Shown here one piece after another: positions 24,324-33,051 of a DNA stretch of 64,000 nucleotides. Source of the DNA: Pectobacterium carotovorum (GTDB lineage Bacteria > Pseudomonadota > Gammaproteobacteria > Enterobacterales > Enterobacteriaceae); NCBI RefSeq assembly GCF_900129615.1, contig NZ_FQWI01000002.1:186001-250000 (forward strand). The letters run 5' to 3'. A model generated the notes under the pieces. It ran no database searches. It saw only the letters and a program-made list of their open reading frames with translations, and was not told the origin of the DNA. Both the position numbers and the translations under genes were made by a program. The first letter of the stretch is position 1; each line of letters opens with the position of its first letter.

Positions 24324-26402
24324 ATGGATATTATTGCTCAAGTTGAAAAAGGCCAATGGTCATTAGACGCATTTATTAAACACCTGGTGAAATATAGCCA
24401 AGAAAAATATCCCAAGTGGGAAAATAACTACCATGATTTAGTCGTTGATGTGAAAGAAGCATCTTCTTTCTCCACCCCTGCAACGGATGATTTGCTCAAA
24501 CGCCTTTGGTATGTACGTGATAACGGTATTGCCAATATAAGGCAGGGTGGTTTTTCGCTAGCAGAGTTTGAGCGCAATTTGCCATTTTTCCGAGCGGTAA
24601 CGGAGCAAATCCGCCAGCAGAAAAATGAAGGCACCTATTGGAAAATCACGCAGGAGATGGAGGCCGCCAAGGAAGATGGCAGGTTAAGCCGGATGTATTT
24701 TGCATTGCGTAATCGCGTGTTCGCCGCCTTTGCTCCCGATATCTGTACCACTACGGTCGATTATAAAGCGTTTACTAAAACGATGGTTTTTTTAAATACG
24801 CACTTCAAGTTGAAGTTATCGGTAAATGATAACCGTAGCTGGCTGCAACTCAATCATGATCTGAAAAAAGCGCTGAGTTCACTTCTTCAGATTAATGATT
24901 TCAAAGTGAATATGGCTGTGTGGGGACTATGTGAATTATTAAACCAGCGGCAAAAAACACAAGAGCAGGTGGACAGCACAAGTATTCGGGATGCGGTTTC
25001 CCATAAAAGCAACGAAGTAGTGATGCCTTCTCCCTTCAATCAGATATTCTTCGGCCCACCGGGCACCGGGAAAACGTATACCCTGCAACAGAAAATGGCC
25101 GAATACACCACACAGGCAACGCCGGAAGATTATGACGTTTGGTTGGATTCTCGTCTTGCGCCACTGAACTGGATGCAGATTGTTGCCCTAGTACTATTGG
25201 ATGTTAAGAAGGCAACTAGAGTACCTCAAATCATTATTCATCGGTGGTTCCGGCGTAAGGCTCTGCTAAATGGAAGAGACAGCCATCTATCTCAAACAGC
25301 ATGGACGGCATTACAGGAGTTTGCTGTAGCGAGTTCTGAAACCGTCAAGTATAGCAATCGCCGTGAGCCTGCTGTATTTGATAAAACAACGGGGAGCGAA
25401 TGGTTTTTGGTCGAGTCCCAGTTGGAGCAGATTGAGGATTTGGTGACGTTTTATGATGGATTAAAACGCGGGCCTGAACAGGGAGAGAAGATCCAACGCT
25501 TTTCCACCGTCACGTTCCACCAATCTTATGGTTATGAGGAGTTTATTCAGGGGATACGTGCTCGGTCGGATGGCAATGGTAATGTTTCCTACTCGACCGA
25601 ACAGGGAATATTTTTGCAGCTCTGTGACAGAGCCAAAGCTGATCCTGAGCATCGCTATGCGATATTTATTGATGAGATCAATCGCGGAAATATCTCCAAA
25701 ATCTTCGGTGAACTGATCGCGCTTATCGAAACGGATAAGCGAGCAGGAATGAAGAATGCACTGAGTTTGCAGCTTGCCTACAGTGAAAGTGGAGACCTAT
25801 TCAGCGTACCCGCGAATGTCGATATTATTGGTGCCATGAATACCGCAGACCGCTCTCTGGCGCTCATGGATACCGCATTGCGGCGGCGTTTCGAGTTTAT
25901 CGAGATGATGCCGGACTTGTCACTTCTCAGCGGTGTTAAGGTAAAAGGGATAGAGCTTGAATCGCTGTTAGAGAAGCTCAATAGCCGTATTGAGGCTCTT
26001 TACGATCGTGAGCACACGTTGGGCCATGCGTTTTTTATCCCCGTGAAAACAGCGCAGGAAGAGAAAGGAGAAGAAAGCGCATTCAAGGTGCTTCAGGCGG
26101 TATTTAAGAAGAAAGTTATTCCTCTATTGCAGGAGTACTTTTTCGATGACTGGAACAAAATTCGGCTGGTGCTGGCGGACAATCAGAAAAAAAACGACAG
26201 CTTGCAGTTCATTATCGAAAAAGTTGATGAGCTGGATGAACTGTTTGGCGACGATCATGGTTTACGTCGGCACAATCAGAAATCAACTGCGTATGAGTTG
26301 AAAGATTTTGAATTGGGCGTCTGGAGCGAACCGTCGGCTTACCGTGCGATTTATGAGCCAAAAGTCGACTATATTTCCGACTCGGATGAACGTAATGGAT
26401 GA
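24324..26402 (+). CDS. mcrB: McrB-type AAA+ GTPase of a modification-dependent restriction system
   Basis: 692 residues. The C-terminal AAA+ motor has Walker A FFGPPGTGKTYTLQ (about residue 243), Walker B YAIFIDEINRGNISKIFGEL and the McrB GTPase signature GAMNTADRSLALMDTALRRRF. The N-terminal 230 residues are a different, unassigned target-recognition region. A long insert between Walker A and Walker B (residues about 265-390) is common in this subfamily. McrB translocates on DNA carrying modified cytosines and works with McrC, which follows with an 8-base overlap. Confidence 0.9.
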   Translation: MDIIAQVEKGQWSLDAFIKHLVKYSQEKYPKWENNYHDLVVDVKEASSFSTPATDDLLKRLWYVRDNGIANIRQGGFSLAEFERNLPFFRAVTEQIRQQKNEGTYWKITQEMEAAKEDGRLSRMYFALRNRVFAAFAPDICTTTVDYKAFTKTMVFLNTHFKLKLSVNDNRSWLQLNHDLKKALSSLLQINDFKVNMAVWGLCELLNQRQKTQEQVDSTSIRDAVSHKSNEVVMPSPFNQIFFGPPGTGKTYTLQQKMAEYTTQATPEDYDVWLDSRLAPLNWMQIVALVLLDVKKATRVPQIIIHRWFRRKALLNGRDSHLSQTAWTALQEFAVASSETVKYSNRREPAVFDKTTGSEWFLVESQLEQIEDLVTFYDGLKRGPEQGEKIQRFSTVTFHQSYGYEEFIQGIRARSDGNGNVSYSTEQGIFLQLCDRAKADPEHRYAIFIDEINRGNISKIFGELIALIETDKRAGMKNALSLQLAYSESGDLFSVPANVDIIGAMNTADRSLALMDTALRRRFEFIEMMPDLSLLSGVKVKGIELESLLEKLNSRIEALYDREHTLGHAFFIPVKTAQEEKGEESAFKVLQAVFKKKVIPLLQEYFFDDWNKIRLVLADNQKKNDSLQFIIEKVDELDELFGDDHGLRRHNQKSTAYELKDFELGVWSEPSAYRAIYEPKVDYISDSDERNG

Positions 26403-27708
26403 GGTCGTATCAGTTTTTGAATATGGCTTGCTGGGGGTAGGTAAATCGCTCCCCCCAGCGATAACTGCCATTTCGCCTGAGGTATTCGGCTATCTGGAAT
26501 CCTTGGCGTTGGATGAACAGGGTTGCTCATTCCTCCGTCTGACGTCGCGTTCCGGCCATCGGATTCTCCAGGTACAGAACTATGCGGGTGTGCTGTACAC
26601 CCCTTATGGCGTGCAGTTGGAGATTCTGCCTAAGGTGGGGAGAAGGTTAACGCCGGAGCGTGCGCGTGAAACCTTGCTGGTCATGCTGAGCTATTTATCG
26701 GGTTTCCGACACATCCAGACTCAGCAAGCATCCGTGCAGGCAAAGAATATGCCGCTGCTGGAAATCTTCGTCACCCAGTTTCTACATAGCATCAGCCGGT
26801 TATTAAAGCAGGGGCTGCGGGCGGAGTATGTTCGTGAGCAAGATAACCTCTCGTTTATGAAGGGAAAACTGATGTTTCCCCAACAGCTGCGCCATAATTT
26901 GGTCAATCGGCACAAATTCTGGGTGGATTACGAAGAGTATTTACCTGATTGTCCGGCAAATCGCTTGTTACATGCGGCGTTAGTGCAGCTCAGCGGCATG
27001 CGTTTATCTGCAGAGAATCAGCGCTGGTGTCAGGAACTGCGTTTTGCATTTGAAGGCATTACGCCGAGTCAGGATATTGAAGGTGATATTGCCTGTTTAC
27101 GGCCTGAACGCGGATTATCTCATTATGATGAGCCGCTTGCCTGGGCGCAGTTGATTCTGCAAGGAGTAAGCCCACTTGCGCTGCAAGGTGATACCAAAGC
27201 GCTGTCTCTCCTATTCCCGATGGAGGCAGTGTTTGAATCTTTTGTGGCACAGACGATTTCTGAAGAGTTACCCCAGCATTTGCTGGCCAAAATACAGTTC
27301 TCCGGCCAAACATTGGTTCGCCACGCGGGTAAAGACTGTTTTAAGCTTCGTCCTGACCTTCTGATTCAATCTCGGCATCCCGCCAAAAACCAAATGGTAT
27401 TAGATACTAAATGGAAGTTAGTGAATAATGTCACCAAAGGTCAGTCGTTGTATGGACTATCCCAAGACGATTTTTATCAAATGTTTGCTTACGGGCAGAA
27501 GTATTTGGAAGGCAAAGGGGATTTATACCTGATCTATCCAGAACATGATGGCTTCACCCACCCTGTCGCACAACATTTTGAATTTTCTGGGGAGTTGCGA
27601 TTATGGGTTGTGCCTTATCGTGTCATGGCGTTGCCGGGTGAAAGAATGGCATGGTGTAAGTCGGACTGTTTGGATCAACACGTTGTGGTGGAGCCACTTT
27701 CAGAATAA
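26395..27708 (+). CDS. mcrC: McrC-type endonuclease subunit
   Basis: 437 residues from the ATG at 26395, overlapping mcrB by 8 bases. The N-terminal part (ILQVQNYAGVLYTPYGVQLEILPKVG) and LEIFVTQFLHSISRLLKQGL, EQDNLSFMKGKLMFPQQLRHN match the McrBC 5-methylcytosine restriction component family. The PD-(D/E)xK nuclease core is visible as FKLRPDLLIQ followed by NQMVLDTKWKLV, with the D...DxK residues intact. It supplies the cleavage and stimulates the McrB GTPase. Confidence 0.9.
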   Translation: MDEVVSVFEYGLLGVGKSLPPAITAISPEVFGYLESLALDEQGCSFLRLTSRSGHRILQVQNYAGVLYTPYGVQLEILPKVGRRLTPERARETLLVMLSYLSGFRHIQTQQASVQAKNMPLLEIFVTQFLHSISRLLKQGLRAEYVREQDNLSFMKGKLMFPQQLRHNLVNRHKFWVDYEEYLPDCPANRLLHAALVQLSGMRLSAENQRWCQELRFAFEGITPSQDIEGDIACLRPERGLSHYDEPLAWAQLILQGVSPLALQGDTKALSLLFPMEAVFESFVAQTISEELPQHLLAKIQFSGQTLVRHAGKDCFKLRPDLLIQSRHPAKNQMVLDTKWKLVNNVTKGQSLYGLSQDDFYQMFAYGQKYLEGKGDLYLIYPEHDGFTHPVAQHFEFSGELRLWVVPYRVMALPGERMAWCKSDCLDQHVVVEPLSE

Positions 27709-27723
27709 TGAAGAGGGAAATCT

Positions 27724-27918
27724 ATGTCTGATGATCCGGGGTGCCCGTGCTGTGGTTCTGATTCGGTAGAAGGTGTGGGGGAGTATGAAATTTGTTCCCG
27801 TTGCCGATGGGAGGACGATCCTTTTCAGGCGAGTAACCCTGACAGAGGGGGCGGAGCGAACCGAATGAGTTTGAATCAGGCAAGATTGGCTTTCGCGCAT
27901 GGGGAACTTGTCTGGTAA
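27724..27918 (+). CDS. CPCC-family cysteine-rich protein
   Basis: 64 residues. GCPCCGSDSVEGVGEYEICSRC is a CPCC-type zinc-ribbon motif and is followed by WEDDPFQASNPDRGGGANRMSLNQAR, the family signature. The molecular role is not known; genes of this family are often beside toxin/immunity or defence loci. It begins 15 bases after mcrC with a gaggg ribosome binding site, so it is probably co-transcribed with mcrBC. Confidence 0.88.
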   Translation: MSDDPGCPCCGSDSVEGVGEYEICSRCRWEDDPFQASNPDRGGGANRMSLNQARLAFAHGELVW

Positions 27919-27959
27919 AACACCACGCCATTTGATTTTCTACACTCTTGGTCTCTAGG

Positions 27960-27986
27960 CCTCCTCATGTATTGTGCATGAGGAGG
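27960..27986 (+). terminator. Terminator of the mcrBC-CPCC operon
   Basis: Perfect stem cctcctcatg (27960-27969) / catgaggagg (27977-27986), then tttcttcttt. It lies between the convergent CPCC gene and rtcR; the T-rich side serves the plus strand. Confidence 0.85.
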
Positions 27987-27997
27987 TTTCTTCTTTG

Positions 27998-29593
27998 TTA
28001 TTCGCTTTCCCGCTTCAACCCCTCCCAGCTCAGCCCAAAACGTGCCAAATATTTACGCAGCCGATCGGCGTCGTTGGGCTTTTGTTTTTGCTGGCGTGAG
28101 ACGGCGAACAGGCGGCGGCCAGCTTCGGAGAGTGAGTTGGATGTGCGGCAGACGTCGAGCACGGTTTCGAGCTGGCGCTGTTCAAAGAGATCGATGTTGG
28201 CGAGTTCGGGCGGTAGTGCGGGTGATAGCGCAGTTGCTGGGGAATCGCTCTGCCAGTTGGCTCGCAGGCGAGTGATTTCCTCTTCTACCAGTTCGGTGGT
28301 GATGCGACCTTGTTCCGCTAGTGTCGCCATGCGGGCGATGGATGAACCAAGCTCGCGGAAGTTGCCGCGCCACGCGGCCTGCGGCGAGCTGGCAAAGGTG
28401 AGGTAGCGCTGTCGAGCGTCTTTATCGAAGCGGATCTGCGTTTGGTGATCGCGAGTGAAGCGCTGGAGCTCGTACTCAATGTTCGGTTCGATATCTTCCC
28501 GACGTTCCGCCAGCCCCGGCAAGGGGAAGGTCCACATGTTGATACGGGCGTAGAGATCTTCACGGAACTTGCCCTGTGTGATCCACTCGCGCAGATTGCG
28601 GTGTGTGCCAGCGATCAGTTGGAAATCGCTGCTGACTTCTTTATCCGAACCAAACGGTAAAAAGCGTTTTTCTTCAATCGCTTTGAGCAGCATGGCCTGT
28701 TCATCTAGCCCGAGTTCGGCGATTTCATCCAGGAACAGCATTCCGCCGTCAGCTTCACGTAGCAGTCCGGTTCTCGCCTGCAACGCACCAGTAAACGCGC
28801 CTTTTACGTGGCCGAACAGTGTCGACATCGCGTTGTCACCGCGCAGCGTGGCACAGTTAACCGCGACAAAGCGGCCGCTGACCAGATGGCGGGACTGGCG
28901 TAGCTGGTAGATACGCTGTGCCAGAAAGGATTTCCCCGCACCGGTCGGGCCAGTTAAGAGCATCGGCGCGGTGGAGCGCAGTGCGACGCGCTCAATCTGA
29001 TCGATCAGCGCATTAAACGTGGTATTGCGCGTCTCGATGCCCGATTTCAGGAACGAGACGGAGCGCTCCTGTTCATGCTGGAAGCGACTGGTGAGCGTGG
29101 CGTAGCGGCTGAGATCCAGATCGATGACGGCGTAGATGCCCTTCGGTGCCGGACGATCCGCTTTTTCCCCCGGCGCGGTTTGCAGTAGCTTGGCGGGCAG
29201 ATAGCGCGCTTCGGTCAACAGGAACCAGCAAATCTGCACGACGTGAGTGCCGGTGGTGATGTGAACGAAATACTCTTCGTTCTCGGTATCGAACGGGTAG
29301 CGGCTCGCAAAGTCCAGAAAGGCGCTGTAGACCTCTTCAAGATTCCACGGGTCGCGCAGTTCAACGGCCTGAAGCGTGACCTGCGTAGTCGGTGACACCA
29401 CGGCGATATCCTCCGCCACCTGCTGTGCCATTCCTTCATTGCGTGATTGGTGCAACAGTTCCAGACGATCGACGGGGAAATCCTGCTGCTGACATAGGCC
29501 GACGGTAGGCCGCCATTTCGTCCAGCGATTCTCCCGTTTACCTCGTTTGTCCAATGTAGTGCCCAGCACACCAATGACGACGCGACGCTTCAT
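27998..29593 (-). CDS. rtcR: Sigma-54-dependent regulator of the RNA-repair operon
   Basis: 531 residues, the usual RtcR length. The N-terminal 180 residues form the CARF-like RtcR domain (VVIGVLGTTLD, HITTGTHVVQICWFLLTEARYLPAKLLQ), which senses an RNA-derived ligand. The AAA+ domain has LLTGPTGAGKSFLAQ, the sigma-54 contact loop GAFTGA and GGMLFLDEIAEL; the C-terminal Fis-type helix ends with LRKYLARFGLSWEGL. It is divergent from rtcB, whose promoter is sigma-54 type. Confidence 0.95.
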   Translation of the reverse strand: MKRRVVIGVLGTTLDKRGKRENRWTKWRPTVGLCQQQDFPVDRLELLHQSRNEGMAQQVAEDIAVVSPTTQVTLQAVELRDPWNLEEVYSAFLDFASRYPFDTENEEYFVHITTGTHVVQICWFLLTEARYLPAKLLQTAPGEKADRPAPKGIYAVIDLDLSRYATLTSRFQHEQERSVSFLKSGIETRNTTFNALIDQIERVALRSTAPMLLTGPTGAGKSFLAQRIYQLRQSRHLVSGRFVAVNCATLRGDNAMSTLFGHVKGAFTGALQARTGLLREADGGMLFLDEIAELGLDEQAMLLKAIEEKRFLPFGSDKEVSSDFQLIAGTHRNLREWITQGKFREDLYARINMWTFPLPGLAERREDIEPNIEYELQRFTRDHQTQIRFDKDARQRYLTFASSPQAAWRGNFRELGSSIARMATLAEQGRITTELVEEEITRLRANWQSDSPATALSPALPPELANIDLFEQRQLETVLDVCRTSNSLSEAGRRLFAVSRQQKQKPNDADRLRKYLARFGLSWEGLKRESE

Positions 29594-29729
29594 GCTATAC
29601 CTTGTTATAAATTATTATCCTGTGGGATAAACTTACCCGTTATCTTGTTTTGTTGCTAGTTTGCATATTTTATTTTTTAACCATTAATTATCAGTGGTTT
29701 ATATTTTTATTTTGTCTTTTTAATAAATC

Positions 29730-29745
29730 TGGCACGTCTTTGGCA
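29730..29745 (+). promoter_or_regulatory. Sigma-54 (-24/-12) promoter of rtcB
   Basis: tggcacgtctttggca has GG at 29731-29732 and GC at 29743-29744, exactly 12 bases apart, matching the TGGCAC-N5-TTGC consensus with one mismatch. The transcript would start near 29756, leaving a short leader before the rtcB ATG at 29785. RtcR binding sites are expected in the AT-rich 29600-29720 stretch. Confidence 0.88.
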
Positions 29746-29784
29746 ATATCTATAGCGAACAACGACAAACAAAGAGAAGAAAAA

Positions 29785-31020
29785 ATGGAAGAAATGAAAA
29801 CGCAGGATTACGACATGATGTCACCAGTGAATAGCGCCCCGGTAAAAATGTGGACGCAGGGCGTGCCTGTGGAGCCGGAAGCCCGAGACCAACTGCTGAA
29901 TACGGCCAAAATGCCGTTCATTTTTAAACATCTGGCGGTGATGCCGGATGTGCATCTGGGAAAAGGATCGACGATTGGTAGCGTGATCCCCACGCGTGGC
30001 GCGATTATTCCCGCCGCGGTCGGCGTGGATATCGGTTGCGGGATGATTGCGGTGCGTACGTCACTGGTTGCCAGCGACCTGCCGGATAACCTGATGGGGT
30101 TGCGTAGCGCGATTGAGCAGGCGGTGCCGCACGGACGTAGCGTAACGCGTTCCAAACGTGATGTCGGTTCCTGGCAGAATCCGCCACAGACGGTGGATGC
30201 GCACTGGTCACTGCTAGAGCCGCGTTTTAAGCGTTTGACGGATAAATATCCGCAGTTGCTGAAAACTAACAACTATCAGCATTTGGGAACCTTAGGAACG
30301 GGTAACCACTTTATTGAAATCTGTCTGGATGAAGTCGATCGCGTGTGGGTGATGTTGCATAGCGGATCACGTGGTGTGGGGAACGCGATTGGATCGCTGT
30401 TCATCAAACTGGCGCAGGAAGATATGCAACAGCACATTGCGAATCTGCCGGACCGTAATCTGGCGTATTTCGAGGAAGGAAGCCTGCACTTTGACGATTA
30501 CATAGAAGCGGTGGAATGGGCGCAGGATTTTGCCCGTCATAACCGCGAAGTGATGATGTCGCATACGCTGGCGGCGCTGTCCCGAATTGTGACGAAACCG
30601 TTTACGACGCAGCAGGAAGGCGTGAACTGCCACCATAATTATGTACAGCGTGAAACGCACTTTGGTGAATCGGTGCTGATTACCCGTAAAGGCGCGGTGT
30701 CGGCGCAGAAAGGCCAGATGGGAATTATTCCGGGGTCGATGGGCGCGAAGAGCTTTATCGTGCGCGGATTGGGGAACGAAGAGAGCTTCTGTTCCTGTAG
30801 CCACGGCGCGGGGAGAACGATGAGCCGTACCGCCGCGAAAAAACGCTTCACCGTGGAAGATCAGATCCGCGCAACCGCGCACGTTGAGTGCAGAAAAGAC
30901 AGCGACGTTATCGATGAAATCCCGATGGCGTACAAAGATATCGATAAGGTGATGGCGGCACAGTCATCGCTGGTGGAAATTGTGCATACGCTGCGTCAGG
31001 TGGTGTGTGTGAAAGGATAA
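29785..31020 (+). CDS. rtcB: RNA-splicing ligase RtcB
   Basis: 411 residues from the ATG at 29785 (behind aagagaagaa); the frame is open 45 codons upstream, but those overlap the promoter. Active-site blocks are complete: MPDVHLGKGSTIG, VGVDIGCGM (metal-binding Cys), GTLGTGNHFIE (His), LHSGSRGVG, NCHHNYV (His) and SCSHGAGRTMSR with the histidine that is guanylylated. RtcB joins 2',3'-cyclic phosphate or 3'-phosphate RNA ends to 5'-OH ends using GTP and Mn2+. It is followed 16 bases later by a HEAT-repeat gene rather than rtcA. Confidence 0.96.
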   Translation: MEEMKTQDYDMMSPVNSAPVKMWTQGVPVEPEARDQLLNTAKMPFIFKHLAVMPDVHLGKGSTIGSVIPTRGAIIPAAVGVDIGCGMIAVRTSLVASDLPDNLMGLRSAIEQAVPHGRSVTRSKRDVGSWQNPPQTVDAHWSLLEPRFKRLTDKYPQLLKTNNYQHLGTLGTGNHFIEICLDEVDRVWVMLHSGSRGVGNAIGSLFIKLAQEDMQQHIANLPDRNLAYFEEGSLHFDDYIEAVEWAQDFARHNREVMMSHTLAALSRIVTKPFTTQQEGVNCHHNYVQRETHFGESVLITRKGAVSAQKGQMGIIPGSMGAKSFIVRGLGNEESFCSCSHGAGRTMSRTAAKKRFTVEDQIRATAHVECRKDSDVIDEIPMAYKDIDKVMAAQSSLVEIVHTLRQVVCVKG

Positions 31021-31036
31021 GAAGAGGGCAGGGAAT

Positions 31037-32380
31037 ATGGCATCGTACAATTTACTCCTGCAACAGTTGGAAAAACTGGTGGCTTTACCAGATAACTATT
31101 ATCGGCCCGCGCAGGCTGATGCACTGGGTTCAGCGTCACACCTGATAACACTCACGCGTCACTATAACGGGCATATTCGGCAGCGTGCGGTGCTGTGTTT
31201 GGGTTTCATGGACGAGGTCTCGGCATTACCCGCGCTGATTGAACGAGTAAACGATTGGGCTGAACCGGTGCGCCGTGCTGCCAAGCAGAGTGTGCGGCTG
31301 CTGTTAACGCCGAATAACACCGCGTCTTTTGTCGCCAATTTGCCTGCCATTTTCTGGCTGTTGCAGTGCCAGCGAGAAGATCATCAGCCGCTGGTGGATG
31401 AGATCGTCAGCTTTCTATCCGAGGAGGCGCACGCGCCGTCGTTACTGACGGGATTGTGTTCGGAAGACAAAACTGTTGCCCGGTTATCGCTGGATATTCT
31501 CGCTGAGCGTGAGCGGTTCCCGTTGAAGCAGATCTTTGGTCAGGCGATGTTGCATCACGATCCGTTAGTCAGGGCGAACGCGGCGCGATATCTGCTACGT
31601 GCGGACAAGGACGTCGATCACGACGCGTTGACTATTCTGCTGAAAGACACATTCGCACCCATCAAGCAGGTGGCGTTGCAGTATGTGATAGACAATGCGT
31701 TCCCCGTGTCTGAGCCTCAACTGATTGCCTTACTGTTTGATAAGAATGCATTGGTGCGTCAACGAGCCTCAGCGCTACTGCGCGAACGAAACGACGATCC
31801 GGTTGCGCATTATCTTGCGGCACTGGATCGGGCGAGTACCGTCACAGTGCGAAAAATCACGCTCTGGGGGCTAGATGAGCATCGCTATGACGGCATTGTG
31901 GCGCTGGCGGAGCGCAACCTGGACGAGTGCTATCCCAGCCTTTACTACAGCGCTCTGCGCATTCTTATTCTGCGCACCGGTGACGACGCGCGTGAGCAAC
32001 TGCTGCTCTCTCTGCGTCACCCCTCGCTGGCTATTGTGAAGGTCGCGCGGAAGCTGTTTTTCCAGCAGAAAATTTCTCTGTCGCTGCCTGAACTTCAGGG
32101 CTGTATGGAAAGTGCATCTTCCAGAGAACACGTTGAGGTGTACTACTTTCTAGCGCACAAGCTGAATAAATGGGATTGGCTGGTGTTCCTGCTGGATAAC
32201 GCTAAGTCAGAGAATACTGCACTAACGCAGGCTGGTGTGGCGTACTGGGTACAGCGGTTCAACCGTTCGGGCATGCTGCCAAATACGCGACAGCAGGCGC
32301 GTTTGCGGACGCTGCTTGATGAACATCCACACGTCATCTCGCGCGACAGCCCCTATATCGCCCTGTTTTTGTATAGTTGA
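31037..32380 (+). CDS. HEAT-repeat protein in the rtc operon
   Basis: 447 residues made almost wholly of alpha-helical HEAT-like repeats. Examples are HIRQRAVLCLGFMDEVSALP, EPVRRAAKQSVRLLL, DPLVRANAARYLLRAD, NALVRQRASALLRERND and HPSLAIVKVARKLFF, each about 30-40 residues apart. No signal peptide, membrane segment or catalytic motif is seen, so a protein- or nucleic-acid-binding scaffold is likely. It follows rtcB by 16 bases with a gaagagggcaggg ribosome binding site, and so should be under RtcR/sigma-54 control. In E. coli this position holds rtcA, which is absent from this window. Confidence 0.85.
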   Translation: MASYNLLLQQLEKLVALPDNYYRPAQADALGSASHLITLTRHYNGHIRQRAVLCLGFMDEVSALPALIERVNDWAEPVRRAAKQSVRLLLTPNNTASFVANLPAIFWLLQCQREDHQPLVDEIVSFLSEEAHAPSLLTGLCSEDKTVARLSLDILAERERFPLKQIFGQAMLHHDPLVRANAARYLLRADKDVDHDALTILLKDTFAPIKQVALQYVIDNAFPVSEPQLIALLFDKNALVRQRASALLRERNDDPVAHYLAALDRASTVTVRKITLWGLDEHRYDGIVALAERNLDECYPSLYYSALRILILRTGDDAREQLLLSLRHPSLAIVKVARKLFFQQKISLSLPELQGCMESASSREHVEVYYFLAHKLNKWDWLVFLLDNAKSENTALTQAGVAYWVQRFNRSGMLPNTRQQARLRTLLDEHPHVISRDSPYIALFLYS

Positions 32381-32459
32381 TTTTCGTATAAAAAAAGAAC
32401 AGGAAAAAGTGGATAGGATCGCGTAAAGTGACAACACAATTGACACCACGGAGGCGGAA

Positions 32460-32744
32460 ATGAGTACCATCCATTTCAGAATCGATGAAGAAACCAAGCA
32501 ACTGGCTATGCAGGCTGCGGATCGTCATCAGGTGAGTCTGACGGAATTGATGCGGCAACGTGCAGAGGAATTGGCAGAAGAAGAGCGTCAGTATCAGCGC
32601 AACGCGGGTGATGAATGGCTTGAAACGCAGATTCAGGAAGCGTTTTCTCGTTATGATGCGGGTGAAGGTGAGCTCGTCAGTAATGAGGACGTCAGCCAGA
32701 GAATGGATGCATTGAAAGCGCGGGCGGCGCGAGGTGAGTTGTGA
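32460..32744 (+). CDS. RHH/RelB-type antitoxin
   Basis: 94 residues. The N-terminal ribbon-helix-helix STIHFRIDEETKQLAMQAAD, HQVSLTELMRQRAEEL is followed by a flexible toxin-binding tail with WLETQIQEAFSRYDAGEGELVSNEDV. This is a RelB/DinJ-like layout. ATG 32460 has ggaggcgg. It overlaps the toxin gene by 4 bases (gtga). Confidence 0.88.
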   Translation: MSTIHFRIDEETKQLAMQAADRHQVSLTELMRQRAEELAEEERQYQRNAGDEWLETQIQEAFSRYDAGEGELVSNEDVSQRMDALKARAARGEL

Positions 32745-33046
32745 TATTTAAGGTCCGATGGGAGAAGCAGGCACTGGCAGATCGTGAAGGAATATACCGC
32801 TATCTGTATAAAGAGGCGGGGCTGGATGTTGCGAATGCGGCGGATGAAAAGTTTATTTCATCAGTCTCGGTGCTCGAAGCCACGCCAGAAGCGGGTACTG
32901 ATATCGGAAAATCGGGGGAAAGGCGAAAACTGGTACTGACGCGATTCCCCTTCATTATCATTTATGCACTCAAGCGAAAGATAAACGAAGTGCATATCCT
33001 GCGTATATTACATACCTCCCGCAAACTGTCGGCGACCTACCGATAG
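32741..33046 (+). CDS. RelE/ParE-family toxin
   Basis: 101 residues from a GTG start at 32741 that overlaps the antitoxin stop. KVRWEKQALADREGIYRYLY, TPEAGTDIGKSGERRKLVLT, FPFIIIYALKRKINEVHILRILHTSRKLS follow the ParE/RelE fold, the last block being the conserved core. The target (ribosome or gyrase) cannot be told from sequence. It ends 5 bases before the convergent HNH gene. Confidence 0.88.
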   Translation: MIFKVRWEKQALADREGIYRYLYKEAGLDVANAADEKFISSVSVLEATPEAGTDIGKSGERRKLVLTRFPFIIIYALKRKINEVHILRILHTSRKLSATYR

Positions 33047-33051
33047 CGTAT

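Noticed and set aside
27948-28406. Plus-strand ORF antisense to rtcR
   Set aside because: Serine/arginine-rich shadow of the GC-rich rtcR coding strand.
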